Part shown: one piece after another, positions 7,489-16,299 of the stretch
How the letters are laid out: each line of letters begins with the position of its first letter
How positions within the stretch are numbered: the stretch's first letter is position 1
Source of the DNA: Sedimentibacter sp.
GTDB taxonomy: Bacteria; Bacillota; Clostridia; Tissierellales; Sedimentibacteraceae
DNA: 64,000 nt
Direction: 5' to 3'
NCBI GenBank assembly: GCA_018436705.1
Contig: JAHDLA010000014.1
Location: forward strand, 1 to 64,000
The notes under the pieces: generated by a model
What the model saw: only the letters and a program-made list of their open reading frames with translations
What the model was told of the DNA's origin: nothing
The model's database searches: none
Position numbers and translations under genes: made by a program

Positions 7489-9738
7489 ATGGAATTATTA
7501 AATAAATTAAATAAAAAGCAAAGAGAGGCGGCTTCACATGACAAAGGTCCCATACTCGTTATAGCAGGAGCTGGTACGGGCAAAACTCGTGTGCTTACGC
7601 ATAGGATAGCATATCTTATTGAAGAAGGAAAAGCAATGCCATGGGAAATACTTGCTATTACGTTTACTAATAAGGCTGCGAATGAAATGAAGGAAAGAAT
7701 TGCCCAGCTTATTGATTATGAAATTGACAGAATGTGGATTGGAACTTTTCACTCAGTGTGTGTGAGAATATTAAGAAAAAATATTGAAAGACTAGGATAT
7801 GATAGTAATTTTGTCATTTATGATACAAACGATCAGAAAATTATAATAAAAGACTGCATAAAGGAATTAGATATTGACTCTAAGAAGTATAATGTTAATT
7901 CAATTAAAGCAATAATAAGTGCTGAAAAGAATAACAGGAAACTTCCTGATAAATTTATAGCGGAAAACTATACAGATTTCTATAAAAGGAATGTTGGAGA
8001 GGTATATTCGCTTTATGAGAAAAAACTGAAGAAAGCAAATGCGCTGGATTTTGATGACCTTCTTATAAAAACTCTAAAACTTATAGAAACAGAGCCGGAT
8101 ATAAAAAAATACTATCAGGAGAGATTTAAGTACATTCTTGTTGACGAGTACCAAGATACTAATTTAATTCAGTACAGCCTAGTTAAAATTCTAGGACAGA
8201 AACCAGGTGGTGAAAGCAATATATTTGTGGTAGGTGATGAGGATCAGTCCATATATGGATGGAGAGGGGCGGATATTAACAATATCCTTAATTTTGAAAA
8301 GGACTTTGCGGGAGCAAAGGTTGTAAAGCTCGAAAAAAATTATCGTTCCACAAATATTATACTGAATGTTGCAAATGGAGTCATAAAAAATAATTGCCAG
8401 AGGAAGGGCAAAAATTTGTTTACCGATTGCAACGATGGGAATCTTGTAAAGATCATAGAAACTGATAATGAAAAGGATGAAGCATTTACAGTTGCTGCAC
8501 TAATGAGAAAAGAAAGAAGAGATAACAGTATCAGTTATGCTCAAATGGCTGTTTTATACAGAACAAATGCACAGTCGAGAGCTCTTGAAGAAGGATTGAT
8601 TCGTGAGGGCATACCGTACAAAATTGTTGGAGGACTTAAATTCTACGAAAGAAAAGAAATTAAGGATATAATGGCGTACTTGATGCTTATTTACAATCAA
8701 AAGGATGACATAAGTTTTGACAGAATAATTAATGTACCAAGAAGAAAAATCGGCGCGAAAACTGTAGAACTAATAACACAGCATTCATATAATGCAGGCG
8801 TTTCAAAATTTGAAGCATGTTTTGATACGGATCTGCTAAATTTATCTGCATCTGCTGAAAAAAGCGTAGAAGGCTTTGTTTCCATGATTGAAATGCTTAT
8901 GATAAAAAAAGATGTAATTTCTGTTTCGGAATTTATACAAGAAATATACGAATCAACAGGATATAAATCTATGCTTGAGGAAGATGACAGTGTTGAAGGA
9001 AGAAGCAGAATCGAAAATATAGATGAATTTTTGTCTGCCGCTAAGGACTTTGAGGAAAGGTATGAGGAAAACAGTATTGAAGATTTCCTGTCTCACGTTT
9101 CTTTGCTGGCTGATGTAGATAAGACAGATGAAACAAAAGTAGACACGGTAACACTGATGACCGTGCATGCTGCCAAGGGCCTGGAATTTGATACTGTATT
9201 TGTAACTGGGCTTGAGGAGGGAACTTTCCCTATTATTCACCAAGACGAATTAGATGATGATTTGGAAGAGGAGAGAAGGTTGTTCTACGTTGCGGTTACC
9301 AGAGCAAAAAGAATGCTGTATATAACTCATGCAGATGACAGAATGCGTTTTGGAAATCACGAAATGAAAATGGGCTCTAGATTTTTAAAAGAAATACCTG
9401 AAGATTGCATAGAAGAAAGTGATCCGCGAACTTTTGCCGCAAGGAAGGTTGAAAAATTAGAAAATGAGAATTTTTCTGTTAATCCCAGCAAACAACAATC
9501 CCACTTTACTAAAAATAAATTTTTTAAAGGTGGATTTGATATAGGGAAAAAGGAAGATAAACCGAAATTAAAATCAGATAAAATTATGCCTGGAGATAGG
9601 GTTATGCATAAGGCATGGGGAATAGGAACTGTTGTTCAGATTAAAGATGATGGCGATAGTAAAGTAATAGTTATAGCGTTTGAAAACAAGGGATTAAAAA
9701 ATTTGAACTTGGAATACGCACCGATAGAAAAAATATAA
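7489..9738 (+). CDS. pcrA: ATP-dependent 3'-5' DNA helicase PcrA/UvrD
   Basis: 749 residues from ATG 7489 (GGAGGG just upstream; the ATG at 7477 overlaps that site). Superfamily 1A helicase for repair and replication-fork clearance. Motifs run in order: QxxA-type NKKQREAASHDKGPILV, Walker A GAGTGKTRVL, ITFTNKAANEMKERI (Ia), DEYQDTN (II), GDEDQSIYGWRGAD (III), KNYRST (IV), VTLMTVHAAKGLEFD (V) and YVAVTRAKRML (VI). A C-terminal Tudor-like tail (GDRVMHKAWGIGTVV) resembles the RNA-polymerase-binding domain of PcrA. It is followed 18 bp later by ligA, a pairing common in Firmicutes. Confidence 0.96.
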   Translation: MELLNKLNKKQREAASHDKGPILVIAGAGTGKTRVLTHRIAYLIEEGKAMPWEILAITFTNKAANEMKERIAQLIDYEIDRMWIGTFHSVCVRILRKNIERLGYDSNFVIYDTNDQKIIIKDCIKELDIDSKKYNVNSIKAIISAEKNNRKLPDKFIAENYTDFYKRNVGEVYSLYEKKLKKANALDFDDLLIKTLKLIETEPDIKKYYQERFKYILVDEYQDTNLIQYSLVKILGQKPGGESNIFVVGDEDQSIYGWRGADINNILNFEKDFAGAKVVKLEKNYRSTNIILNVANGVIKNNCQRKGKNLFTDCNDGNLVKIIETDNEKDEAFTVAALMRKERRDNSISYAQMAVLYRTNAQSRALEEGLIREGIPYKIVGGLKFYERKEIKDIMAYLMLIYNQKDDISFDRIINVPRRKIGAKTVELITQHSYNAGVSKFEACFDTDLLNLSASAEKSVEGFVSMIEMLMIKKDVISVSEFIQEIYESTGYKSMLEEDDSVEGRSRIENIDEFLSAAKDFEERYEENSIEDFLSHVSLLADVDKTDETKVDTVTLMTVHAAKGLEFDTVFVTGLEEGTFPIIHQDELDDDLEEERRLFYVAVTRAKRMLYITHADDRMRFGNHEMKMGSRFLKEIPEDCIEESDPRTFAARKVEKLENENFSVNPSKQQSHFTKNKFFKGGFDIGKKEDKPKLKSDKIMPGDRVMHKAWGIGTVVQIKDDGDSKVIVIAFENKGLKNLNLEYAPIEKI

Positions 9739-9756
9739 GCGGGAAGGGAATAAATT

Positions 9757-11730
9757 ATGGATGATAAGCTTTTGTTGATGAAGGAAAAAATAAGTTTGTT
9801 AAACAAAGCCAATAAGGCATATTATCAGGAGAATGCAGAAATAATGTCCAACTATGAATACGACAAGCTTTATGATGAGCTTTTGCAGTTGGAAAAAGAA
9901 ACCGGCATAGTGCTATCCAACAGCCCATCAATTAATGTGGGATATGAACTGCTTACAAGCCTGCCAAAAGAGCCGCACGAGAAACCAATGCTTTCATTGG
10001 ATAAGACAAAAAATGCTGCTGCATTGAAGGAATGGCTTGGCACAAACGAAGGATTGCTGTCATGGAAGCTAGACGGACTGACAATAGTTATGACATATAT
10101 GGGAGGAAATCTTGTTAAAGCTGTTACTAGAGGCAATGGAGAGGTTGGGGAGGTAATAACGAATAATGCAAGAGTATTCATCAATATACCTCTGAATATA
10201 AGCTACAAGGGGACATTGGTTTTGAGAGGAGAAGCTGTAATAAGCTATTCTGATTTTACAAAAATTAATAGTGAGATACATGAGGCGGAAGCAAAATATA
10301 AAAATCCCAGAAATTTATGCAGTGGCTCTGTAAGGCAGCTGAACAACAGAATAACAGCAGAAAGAAATGTACAGTTTTATGGATTTTCTGTTGTAAAGGC
10401 AGAAGGAATAGACTTCCATAATTCAAGAGAAGAACAGTTGCATTGGCTTAGCAATCTGGGTTTTTCTGTAGTAGAACACAAAAAGGTGGATTCAGCAGAT
10501 ATATTAGATGCGGTTAATTGGTTTGAAGAACACATAACTGAAAATGACCTGCCTTCCGATGGACTGGTTCTGACATATAATAATATTGAGTACGGCGAAT
10601 CGCTGGGATCAACAGCTAAATTTCCCAGAGATTCCATAGCCTTTAAATGGAGTGACGAAATTAAAGAAACCGTACTATTGGAAATTGAGTGGAGTGCTTC
10701 AAGAACGGGGTTGATTAATCCAATTGCTGTGTTTGAACCGGTGGAGCTTGAGGGAACAACTGTCAGCCGTGCAAGCGTGCATAATTTAAGCATTATGGAA
10801 AATCTTGAATTGGGTGTGGGCGATACCATAAGGGTGTACAAGGCAAATATGATAATTCCTCAAATATCTGATAATCTTACAAGAAGCGGAAATGCAAAAA
10901 TTCCGCACAGCTGTCCTGTATGCGGAGGAGAAACCAAAATTAAGGATGAAAATGAAATAAAAACTCTTTATTGCATGAACGAAAATTGTCTTGCAAAGCA
11001 GATAAAGTCTTTCACTCATTTTGTGAGCAGAGATGCAATAAATATTGAAGGATTGTCGGAGGCTACAATAGAGAAGCTGATTGCAAAAGGTATGATAAAA
11101 GAATTGGCGGATATATTTCATATAGGTAATTTTAAGACTACAATAGTTCAAATGGAAGGCTTTGGCGAAAAGTCTTTTGAAAATTTAGTTAAGTCTGTAA
11201 ATAATGCAAGGAAAACCACAGCGGCAAGACTTTTGTACAGCCTGGGTATAGCTAATATAGGGCTTTCAAATGCCAGACTCATATGCAGGAAATTTAATGA
11301 TGATTGGCATAGAATTGAAAATGCGGAGTTAGAAGAGTTGACTGGAATTCCAGGCGTAGGAGGGGTTATGGCTGCCAATTATATTAAGTTTTTTAATGAT
11401 GAGAACAAGAGGCAGATTGTAAAAGATATTCTTAAGGAAGTTGTGCTGGAAAAGTCTGAAAAAAGTAAATTTGAACAGATATTTGAAAATATAAACTTTG
11501 TTATAACAGGTTCGGTTGAGAGGTTTAAAAACAGAGATGAATTGAAAGCCTTAATTGAAAAACATGGAGGTAAAGTTACGGGTTCGGTTACTACAAAAAC
11601 AAATTATCTTATAAATAATGACAATACATCTAATTCTTCTAAAAATAAAAAAGCCAAGGAACTGGAAATACCTATAATTACCGAAAATGAGTTCATTGAA
11701 AGGTTTAATGTCGGTGTTGAGCCTAAGTAA
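9757..11730 (+). CDS. ligA: NAD-dependent DNA ligase, divergent
   Basis: 657 residues. Domains: Ia (YYQENAEIMSNYEYDKLYDEL), adenylation domain with catalytic Lys104 in SWKLDGLTI, OB fold, a four-Cys zinc finger (CPVCGG...CMNENC), helix-hairpin-helix repeats (TGIPGVGGVMAANYI) and a C-terminal BRCT domain (INFVITGSVERFKNRDELK). It seals nicks in replication and repair. Oddities: canonical ligases usually have E two residues before the Lys (ExKxDG) and GED in TRGDGxxGED; here these read SWK and GNGEVGEVI. Function is probably retained, but the sequence is a divergent clade or a paralogue. RBS GGGAAGGGA. Confidence 0.93.
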   Translation: MDDKLLLMKEKISLLNKANKAYYQENAEIMSNYEYDKLYDELLQLEKETGIVLSNSPSINVGYELLTSLPKEPHEKPMLSLDKTKNAAALKEWLGTNEGLLSWKLDGLTIVMTYMGGNLVKAVTRGNGEVGEVITNNARVFINIPLNISYKGTLVLRGEAVISYSDFTKINSEIHEAEAKYKNPRNLCSGSVRQLNNRITAERNVQFYGFSVVKAEGIDFHNSREEQLHWLSNLGFSVVEHKKVDSADILDAVNWFEEHITENDLPSDGLVLTYNNIEYGESLGSTAKFPRDSIAFKWSDEIKETVLLEIEWSASRTGLINPIAVFEPVELEGTTVSRASVHNLSIMENLELGVGDTIRVYKANMIIPQISDNLTRSGNAKIPHSCPVCGGETKIKDENEIKTLYCMNENCLAKQIKSFTHFVSRDAINIEGLSEATIEKLIAKGMIKELADIFHIGNFKTTIVQMEGFGEKSFENLVKSVNNARKTTAARLLYSLGIANIGLSNARLICRKFNDDWHRIENAELEELTGIPGVGGVMAANYIKFFNDENKRQIVKDILKEVVLEKSEKSKFEQIFENINFVITGSVERFKNRDELKALIEKHGGKVTGSVTTKTNYLINNDNTSNSSKNKKAKELEIPIITENEFIERFNVGVEPK

Positions 11731-11878
11731 CCGGCTTTACGAAACAGTTGTTATATGTTAAGCTATATAGAATAGACGCCGTGCTTGCACCGATATTCGT
11801 GAGGCTAATGGCATGGCTTGTGCTTGGCTTTACTATATCAATTATAAACTCAAATAGTAATCATAAGGAGTATCAAGT

Positions 11879-12508
11879 ATGACAAGAATATATTTAACGA
11901 GACACGGGGAAACCGAATGGAACAGACAAAGAAGATTTCAGGGGAGCAAAAACTCCGAACTCACGGAGAAGGGTATTCTAGGGGCAGAACTCTTAGCATC
12001 AAGGGTTGAGGACATAGAGTTTGACTGCATAGTTTCCAGCCCTCTTAAAAGGGCATACCACACAGCTGAAATCGTAAGGGGAAAAAGAGATATAGACATT
12101 ATAAAAAATGAAGGTTTTAAGGAAATTAACCTCGGCGATTTTGAGGGTATGCGATGGGATGAGATTGAACAACTTCACGGTGATATTCTTTATAGAATTT
12201 CTGAAGATCCGTTAAACAACAGATATCCTAACGGAGAAAATTTGTCCGAATTTTACAGCCGCGTCGAAAAGGCTTTTAAAGAAGTAATAGACAAGTGCAG
12301 GAATAAAAGCGTATTGATAGTAGCTCACGGCGGTACAATAAAGTGTATAGAGTCATATATCAGAAAATTTAAAATAAGTAAGGACTGGATGGGGAATGTA
12401 GTACAAAATTGCAGTCTTTCATGCGTAGATGTGGATGATAATAATGATGTCAAAGAAATTCTATACAATGATACAGAGCACTTAAATGGAAATGTTGCTT
12501 TTGGCTAG
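11879..12508 (+). CDS. histidine phosphatase (phosphoglycerate mutase-like)
   Basis: 209 residues of the branch-1 histidine phosphatase family. The phospho-acceptor block is TRHGETEWNRQRRFQG, followed by SSPLKRAYHTAE and the second histidine in VAHGGTIKCI. The family covers cofactor-dependent phosphoglycerate mutase, broad phosphatases such as PhoE and alpha-ribazole phosphatase (CobC). The length fits PhoE/CobC better than GpmA. A cobalamin pathway lies 18 kb away but there is no close linkage, so CobC remains only a possibility. RBS AAGGAG. The 148 bp upstream hold two direct copies of GTGCTTG and nothing else that I recognise. Confidence 0.85.
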   Translation: MTRIYLTRHGETEWNRQRRFQGSKNSELTEKGILGAELLASRVEDIEFDCIVSSPLKRAYHTAEIVRGKRDIDIIKNEGFKEINLGDFEGMRWDEIEQLHGDILYRISEDPLNNRYPNGENLSEFYSRVEKAFKEVIDKCRNKSVLIVAHGGTIKCIESYIRKFKISKDWMGNVVQNCSLSCVDVDDNNDVKEILYNDTEHLNGNVAFG

Positions 12509-12558
12509 ATGATGTTGAACAAATTAAGTAAAATATTAGTAAATAGTATGTCACATTT

Positions 12559-12598
12559 AATCAATTTGCTGTATAAATCAGGCGGATTGATTTTTTTT
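12559..12598 (+). terminator. intrinsic terminator after the histidine phosphatase gene
   Basis: AATCAATTTG / CGGATTGATT hairpin (two G-U pairs) followed by a long T-run. The remaining bases up to the pyc start are AT-rich; TATAAT at 12749-12754 may be a -10 box but lacks a clear -35. Confidence 0.75.
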
Positions 12599-12793
12599 AG
12601 AAATTATTGCATAATAATAAAAGGTAGAAAACGATACCACGAAGTATTTTACAAATCAAAACAAATAAAATAAAGTTTTTAATTAAAAAATTTAATTATA
12701 TAAAACAAACACCTTGTAAAACTAATAAAATGATGTTAAACTATTTTTTATAATGATATACATTGAATGTTGATGAGTGTTATGGAGGGACAG

Positions 12794-15700
12794 ATGAAAA
12801 ATTTCAAAAGAATTCTGGTAGCAAACCGCGGCGAAATTGCCATCAGGGTTTTCAGAGCATGTGAAGAGCTTGGCATAAGAAGTGTCGCAATTTATTCCGA
12901 AGAAGACAGAAACTCGCTTTTTAGAACAAAAGCCGATGAAGCGTATCAGATAGGTAAAAATAAAAAACCTGTTGATGCTTATCTTGGTATTGATGAAATA
13001 ATAAATCTTGCAAAATCTAAGGGCGTTGATGCTATACACCCAGGGTATGGATTTTTGTCAGAAAATGTAGAATTTGCACACAGATGTGAAGAAGAGGGCA
13101 TAGTATTCATAGGTCCTGATCATGTTATGATGAGCAAGTTGGGCGATAAAATTAAATCTAAGATAGTTGCAAATTCTGTTGGAGTTCCTACAATTCCAGG
13201 AATCGAAGAGGCTGTTAAATCAGAAAGTGACGCAAAGAAATTCGCTGATTTCTGTGGATATCCGGTAATTTTGAAAGCTTCAGCAGGTGGCGGCGGAAGA
13301 GGTATGCGAATAGCATGGCGTGAGGAAGACCTTTTAAGAGAATTTAGGAGTGCTCAGAGTGAAGCAAGAAAGGCATTTGGTATTGATGATATATTCATAG
13401 AAAAATATCTAGAAAGGCCAAAGCATATAGAAGTACAGGTGCTTGGAGATAATTACGGGAATATTGTTCACTTATTTGAAAGAGACTGTTCTATTCAAAG
13501 AAGACATCAAAAGGTGGTTGAATTTACACCTGCATTAAGCATAACGCCTGAGCAGAGAGAAGCTATATGCAGTGATGCATTGAAGCTTGCCGGCGCGGTA
13601 AATTACAGGAATGCAGGTACACTTGAGTTTTTAGTTGATAAACACGGTAATCACTATTTTATTGAGATGAATCCTAGAATTCAGGTCGAGCATACAGTTT
13701 CTGAAATGGTTACAGGTATAGATATTGTTCAATCACAAATTCTTATAGCACAGGGATGCAGATTGGATTCTGATGAAATAAATATTAAGTCTCAAGATGA
13801 TATAAAGCAAAACGGATATGCCATACAATGCAGGGTAACTACAGAAGACCCGGCAAACAACTTTGCTCCTGATACGGGCAAAATAGATGTATACAGAACA
13901 GGATCAGGATTTGGTATAAGGCTTGACGGAGGGAACGGTTTTACAGGGGCGGTTATAAGCCCATACTATGACAGCCTACTAGTTAAAGTTATTTCTCACG
14001 GAAGAACATTCAGCGATGCAGTTAATAAAAGTGCAAGAGCACTGAAAGAGCTTGAAATACACGGTGTCAAAACAAATATAGGGTTTCTTTTGAATGTGCT
14101 GAATCATGAAACATTTAAAAAGGGCCAGTGCGACACAGGATTCATAGCAGATAACCCGTCACTGCTAAATGTTAGAGGCGGAGAAGATAAAGAATTAAAG
14201 GTATTGAATTATATAGGAAATATTGTTGTCAATGAGACAAAGGGGTTGAAACCTCAGTTCGATGTACCAAGAGTTCCTGAACTGAAAAAAGACAATAAAT
14301 CAAAGCAAGGGTTGAAGCAACTTTTGGATACAAAAGGACCTAAGGAAGTTTCAAAATATGTCCTAAACCAAAAACGACTATTTTTAACAGATACGACAAT
14401 GCGAGATGCTCATCAATCACTTATGGCTACAAGGGTAAGAACTGTTGATATGGAGAAAATAGCTCCCGCTATGGATAATATGGCAAGCGACTTGTTTTCA
14501 GTTGAAATGTGGGGGGGAGCTACATTTGACGTTGCATATAGATTCTTGAAAGAAGATCCATGGGAAAGACTAAGGACATTGAGACAGAAAATGCCGAATA
14601 TTTTATTCCAGATGTTGTTAAGAGGAGCAAATGCGGTTGGGTATAAAAATTATCCTGACAATGTAATAAGAGAGTTCGTTAAGGCATCTGCAAAAGAAGG
14701 AATAGATGTGTATCGTATATTTGATTCTCTGAACTGGATTGAGGGTATGGAAGTGGCCATCGATGAGGTTCTTAACCAGAATAAAATAGTTGAAGCCAGC
14801 ATCTGTTATACAGGTGACATACTTGATGAAAAAAGAGATAAGTATACATTGAAATATTATGTGGATATGGCAAAGAAGCTTGAAAAAAGAGGAGCGCATG
14901 TGCTTGCAATAAAAGACATGTCTGCACTTTTAAAACCAATGGCTGCTGATAAGCTTATAAGAGCCTTAAAAAATGAATTGTCAATTCCCGTTCATCTCCA
15001 TACTCACGATACAAGCGGAAACGGAGTTGTAACAGTGTATTCTGCTGCTAATGCAGGAGTGGATATTGTTGATACTGCATTCAACTCAATGGCGGGGCTT
15101 ACAAGTCAGCCTCCTTTGAATTCTGTTATTGCAGCGTTGAACAATACAGAAAGAGATACTATGCTAGATTTGGATGATATGCAGAAAATTTCTGATTATT
15201 GGGAAGCTGTTCGACCTGTATACCATAAGTTTGAGTCCGGATTAAAAACAGGTACAGCGGAAATATACAAATATGAAATTCCCGGAGGACAATATTCGAA
15301 CCTTAAACCACAGGTTGAAAGCTTTGGTATGGGACACAGATTTGAAGAAGTCAAGGATATGTTTAAGACAGTCAATGAGATGCTTGGTGATATCGTAAAG
15401 GTTACACCGTCATCAAAAGCCGTAGGAGATATGGCTATATTTATGGTTCAAAATGAGCTGACTTCAGAAAATATTTATGAAAAAGCCAAAGATATGGATT
15501 TCCCAGACTCAATTGTATCATACTTCGAAGGCATGATGGGCCAGCCGGAGGGCGGTTTTCCAGAAAAACTTCAGAAGCTTGTTTTAAAGGGTAAGGAACC
15601 TATCAAATGCAGACCTGGTGAACTTCTGCCGCCGGAAGACTTTTATTTTATAAAAGGTATGCTGAGAGAAAAACACGGGCTTGAAGGTACTGATGAAGAA

Positions 15701-16225
15701 GCTCTGAGCTATGCACTGTATCCGAAAGTGTTTGAAGACTACATTAAAGACCAAAAAGAGCAGGGAAGTTTCAGACTTATGGGAAGTGATATTTTCTTCC
15801 ACGGTCTTGAAGAAGGAGAAACATGCGAGGTTAAAATCGCTGAAGGCCAGAAGCTTAGCATCAAGCTTGTGGAAGTAAAAGCAAATGATGACGGAACAAA
15901 GGATATTGCATTTGAAGCAAACGGAAACAGAAGAGTAATAACGGTAAAAGATAAAAATGCGGTTAATTTAAAATCTGCATCTATTGAGAAAGTTATGGCT
16001 GATACTGGTAATCAATACGAAATAGGAGCAAACATACCCGGAAATGTTTATAAAATTCTCGTGAAACAAGGTGATAAAGTTGAAGCGGGTCAGCCTGTTG
16101 CGGTATTGGAAGCAATGAAAATGGAAACAAATGTATTGGCGCCGTTGGCAGGAACAGTTGCAAAAATTCATGTCAAGGAAGGCCAGAGAGTAGTAGCAGG
16201 AGAGTTAATAGCAGAATTAGAATAA
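12794..16225 (+). CDS. pyc: pyruvate carboxylase
   Basis: 1143 residues from ATG 12794 (TATGGAGGGACAG upstream), preferred over ATG 12767. Full alpha4-type enzyme: biotin carboxylase (residues ~1-450; KILVANRGE-type start, ASAGGGGRGMR ATP grasp loop, FIEMNPRIQVEH), carboxyltransferase (~530-800; TDTTMRDAHQSLMATRVRT, metal site HLHTHDTSGN), the tetramerisation/allosteric region and a C-terminal biotinyl domain with the biotin Lys in EAMKMETN. It makes oxaloacetate from pyruvate and bicarbonate for anaplerosis. Monocistronic, with a terminator behind it. Confidence 0.97.
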   Translation: MKNFKRILVANRGEIAIRVFRACEELGIRSVAIYSEEDRNSLFRTKADEAYQIGKNKKPVDAYLGIDEIINLAKSKGVDAIHPGYGFLSENVEFAHRCEEEGIVFIGPDHVMMSKLGDKIKSKIVANSVGVPTIPGIEEAVKSESDAKKFADFCGYPVILKASAGGGGRGMRIAWREEDLLREFRSAQSEARKAFGIDDIFIEKYLERPKHIEVQVLGDNYGNIVHLFERDCSIQRRHQKVVEFTPALSITPEQREAICSDALKLAGAVNYRNAGTLEFLVDKHGNHYFIEMNPRIQVEHTVSEMVTGIDIVQSQILIAQGCRLDSDEINIKSQDDIKQNGYAIQCRVTTEDPANNFAPDTGKIDVYRTGSGFGIRLDGGNGFTGAVISPYYDSLLVKVISHGRTFSDAVNKSARALKELEIHGVKTNIGFLLNVLNHETFKKGQCDTGFIADNPSLLNVRGGEDKELKVLNYIGNIVVNETKGLKPQFDVPRVPELKKDNKSKQGLKQLLDTKGPKEVSKYVLNQKRLFLTDTTMRDAHQSLMATRVRTVDMEKIAPAMDNMASDLFSVEMWGGATFDVAYRFLKEDPWERLRTLRQKMPNILFQMLLRGANAVGYKNYPDNVIREFVKASAKEGIDVYRIFDSLNWIEGMEVAIDEVLNQNKIVEASICYTGDILDEKRDKYTLKYYVDMAKKLEKRGAHVLAIKDMSALLKPMAADKLIRALKNELSIPVHLHTHDTSGNGVVTVYSAANAGVDIVDTAFNSMAGLTSQPPLNSVIAALNNTERDTMLDLDDMQKISDYWEAVRPVYHKFESGLKTGTAEIYKYEIPGGQYSNLKPQVESFGMGHRFEEVKDMFKTVNEMLGDIVKVTPSSKAVGDMAIFMVQNELTSENIYEKAKDMDFPDSIVSYFEGMMGQPEGGFPEKLQKLVLKGKEPIKCRPGELLPPEDFYFIKGMLREKHGLEGTDEEALSYALYPKVFEDYIKDQKEQGSFRLMGSDIFFHGLEEGETCEVKIAEGQKLSIKLVEVKANDDGTKDIAFEANGNRRVITVKDKNAVNLKSASIEKVMADTGNQYEIGANIPGNVYKILVKQGDKVEAGQPVAVLEAMKMETNVLAPLAGTVAKIHVKEGQRVVAGELIAELE

Positions 16226-16238
16226 AATAGTTCATCAG

Positions 16239-16270
16239 AAAGGCAGCCTAGATTTTTGGCTGCCTTTCTA
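16239..16270 (+). terminator. bidirectional terminator between pyc and flavoprotein gene
   Basis: AAAGGCAGCC / GGCTGCCTTT hairpin with a T-rich tail; the convergent gene ends at 16300. Confidence 0.8.
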
Positions 16271-16299
16271 TAATTTAGTTTACTTATATTAAATGACTT

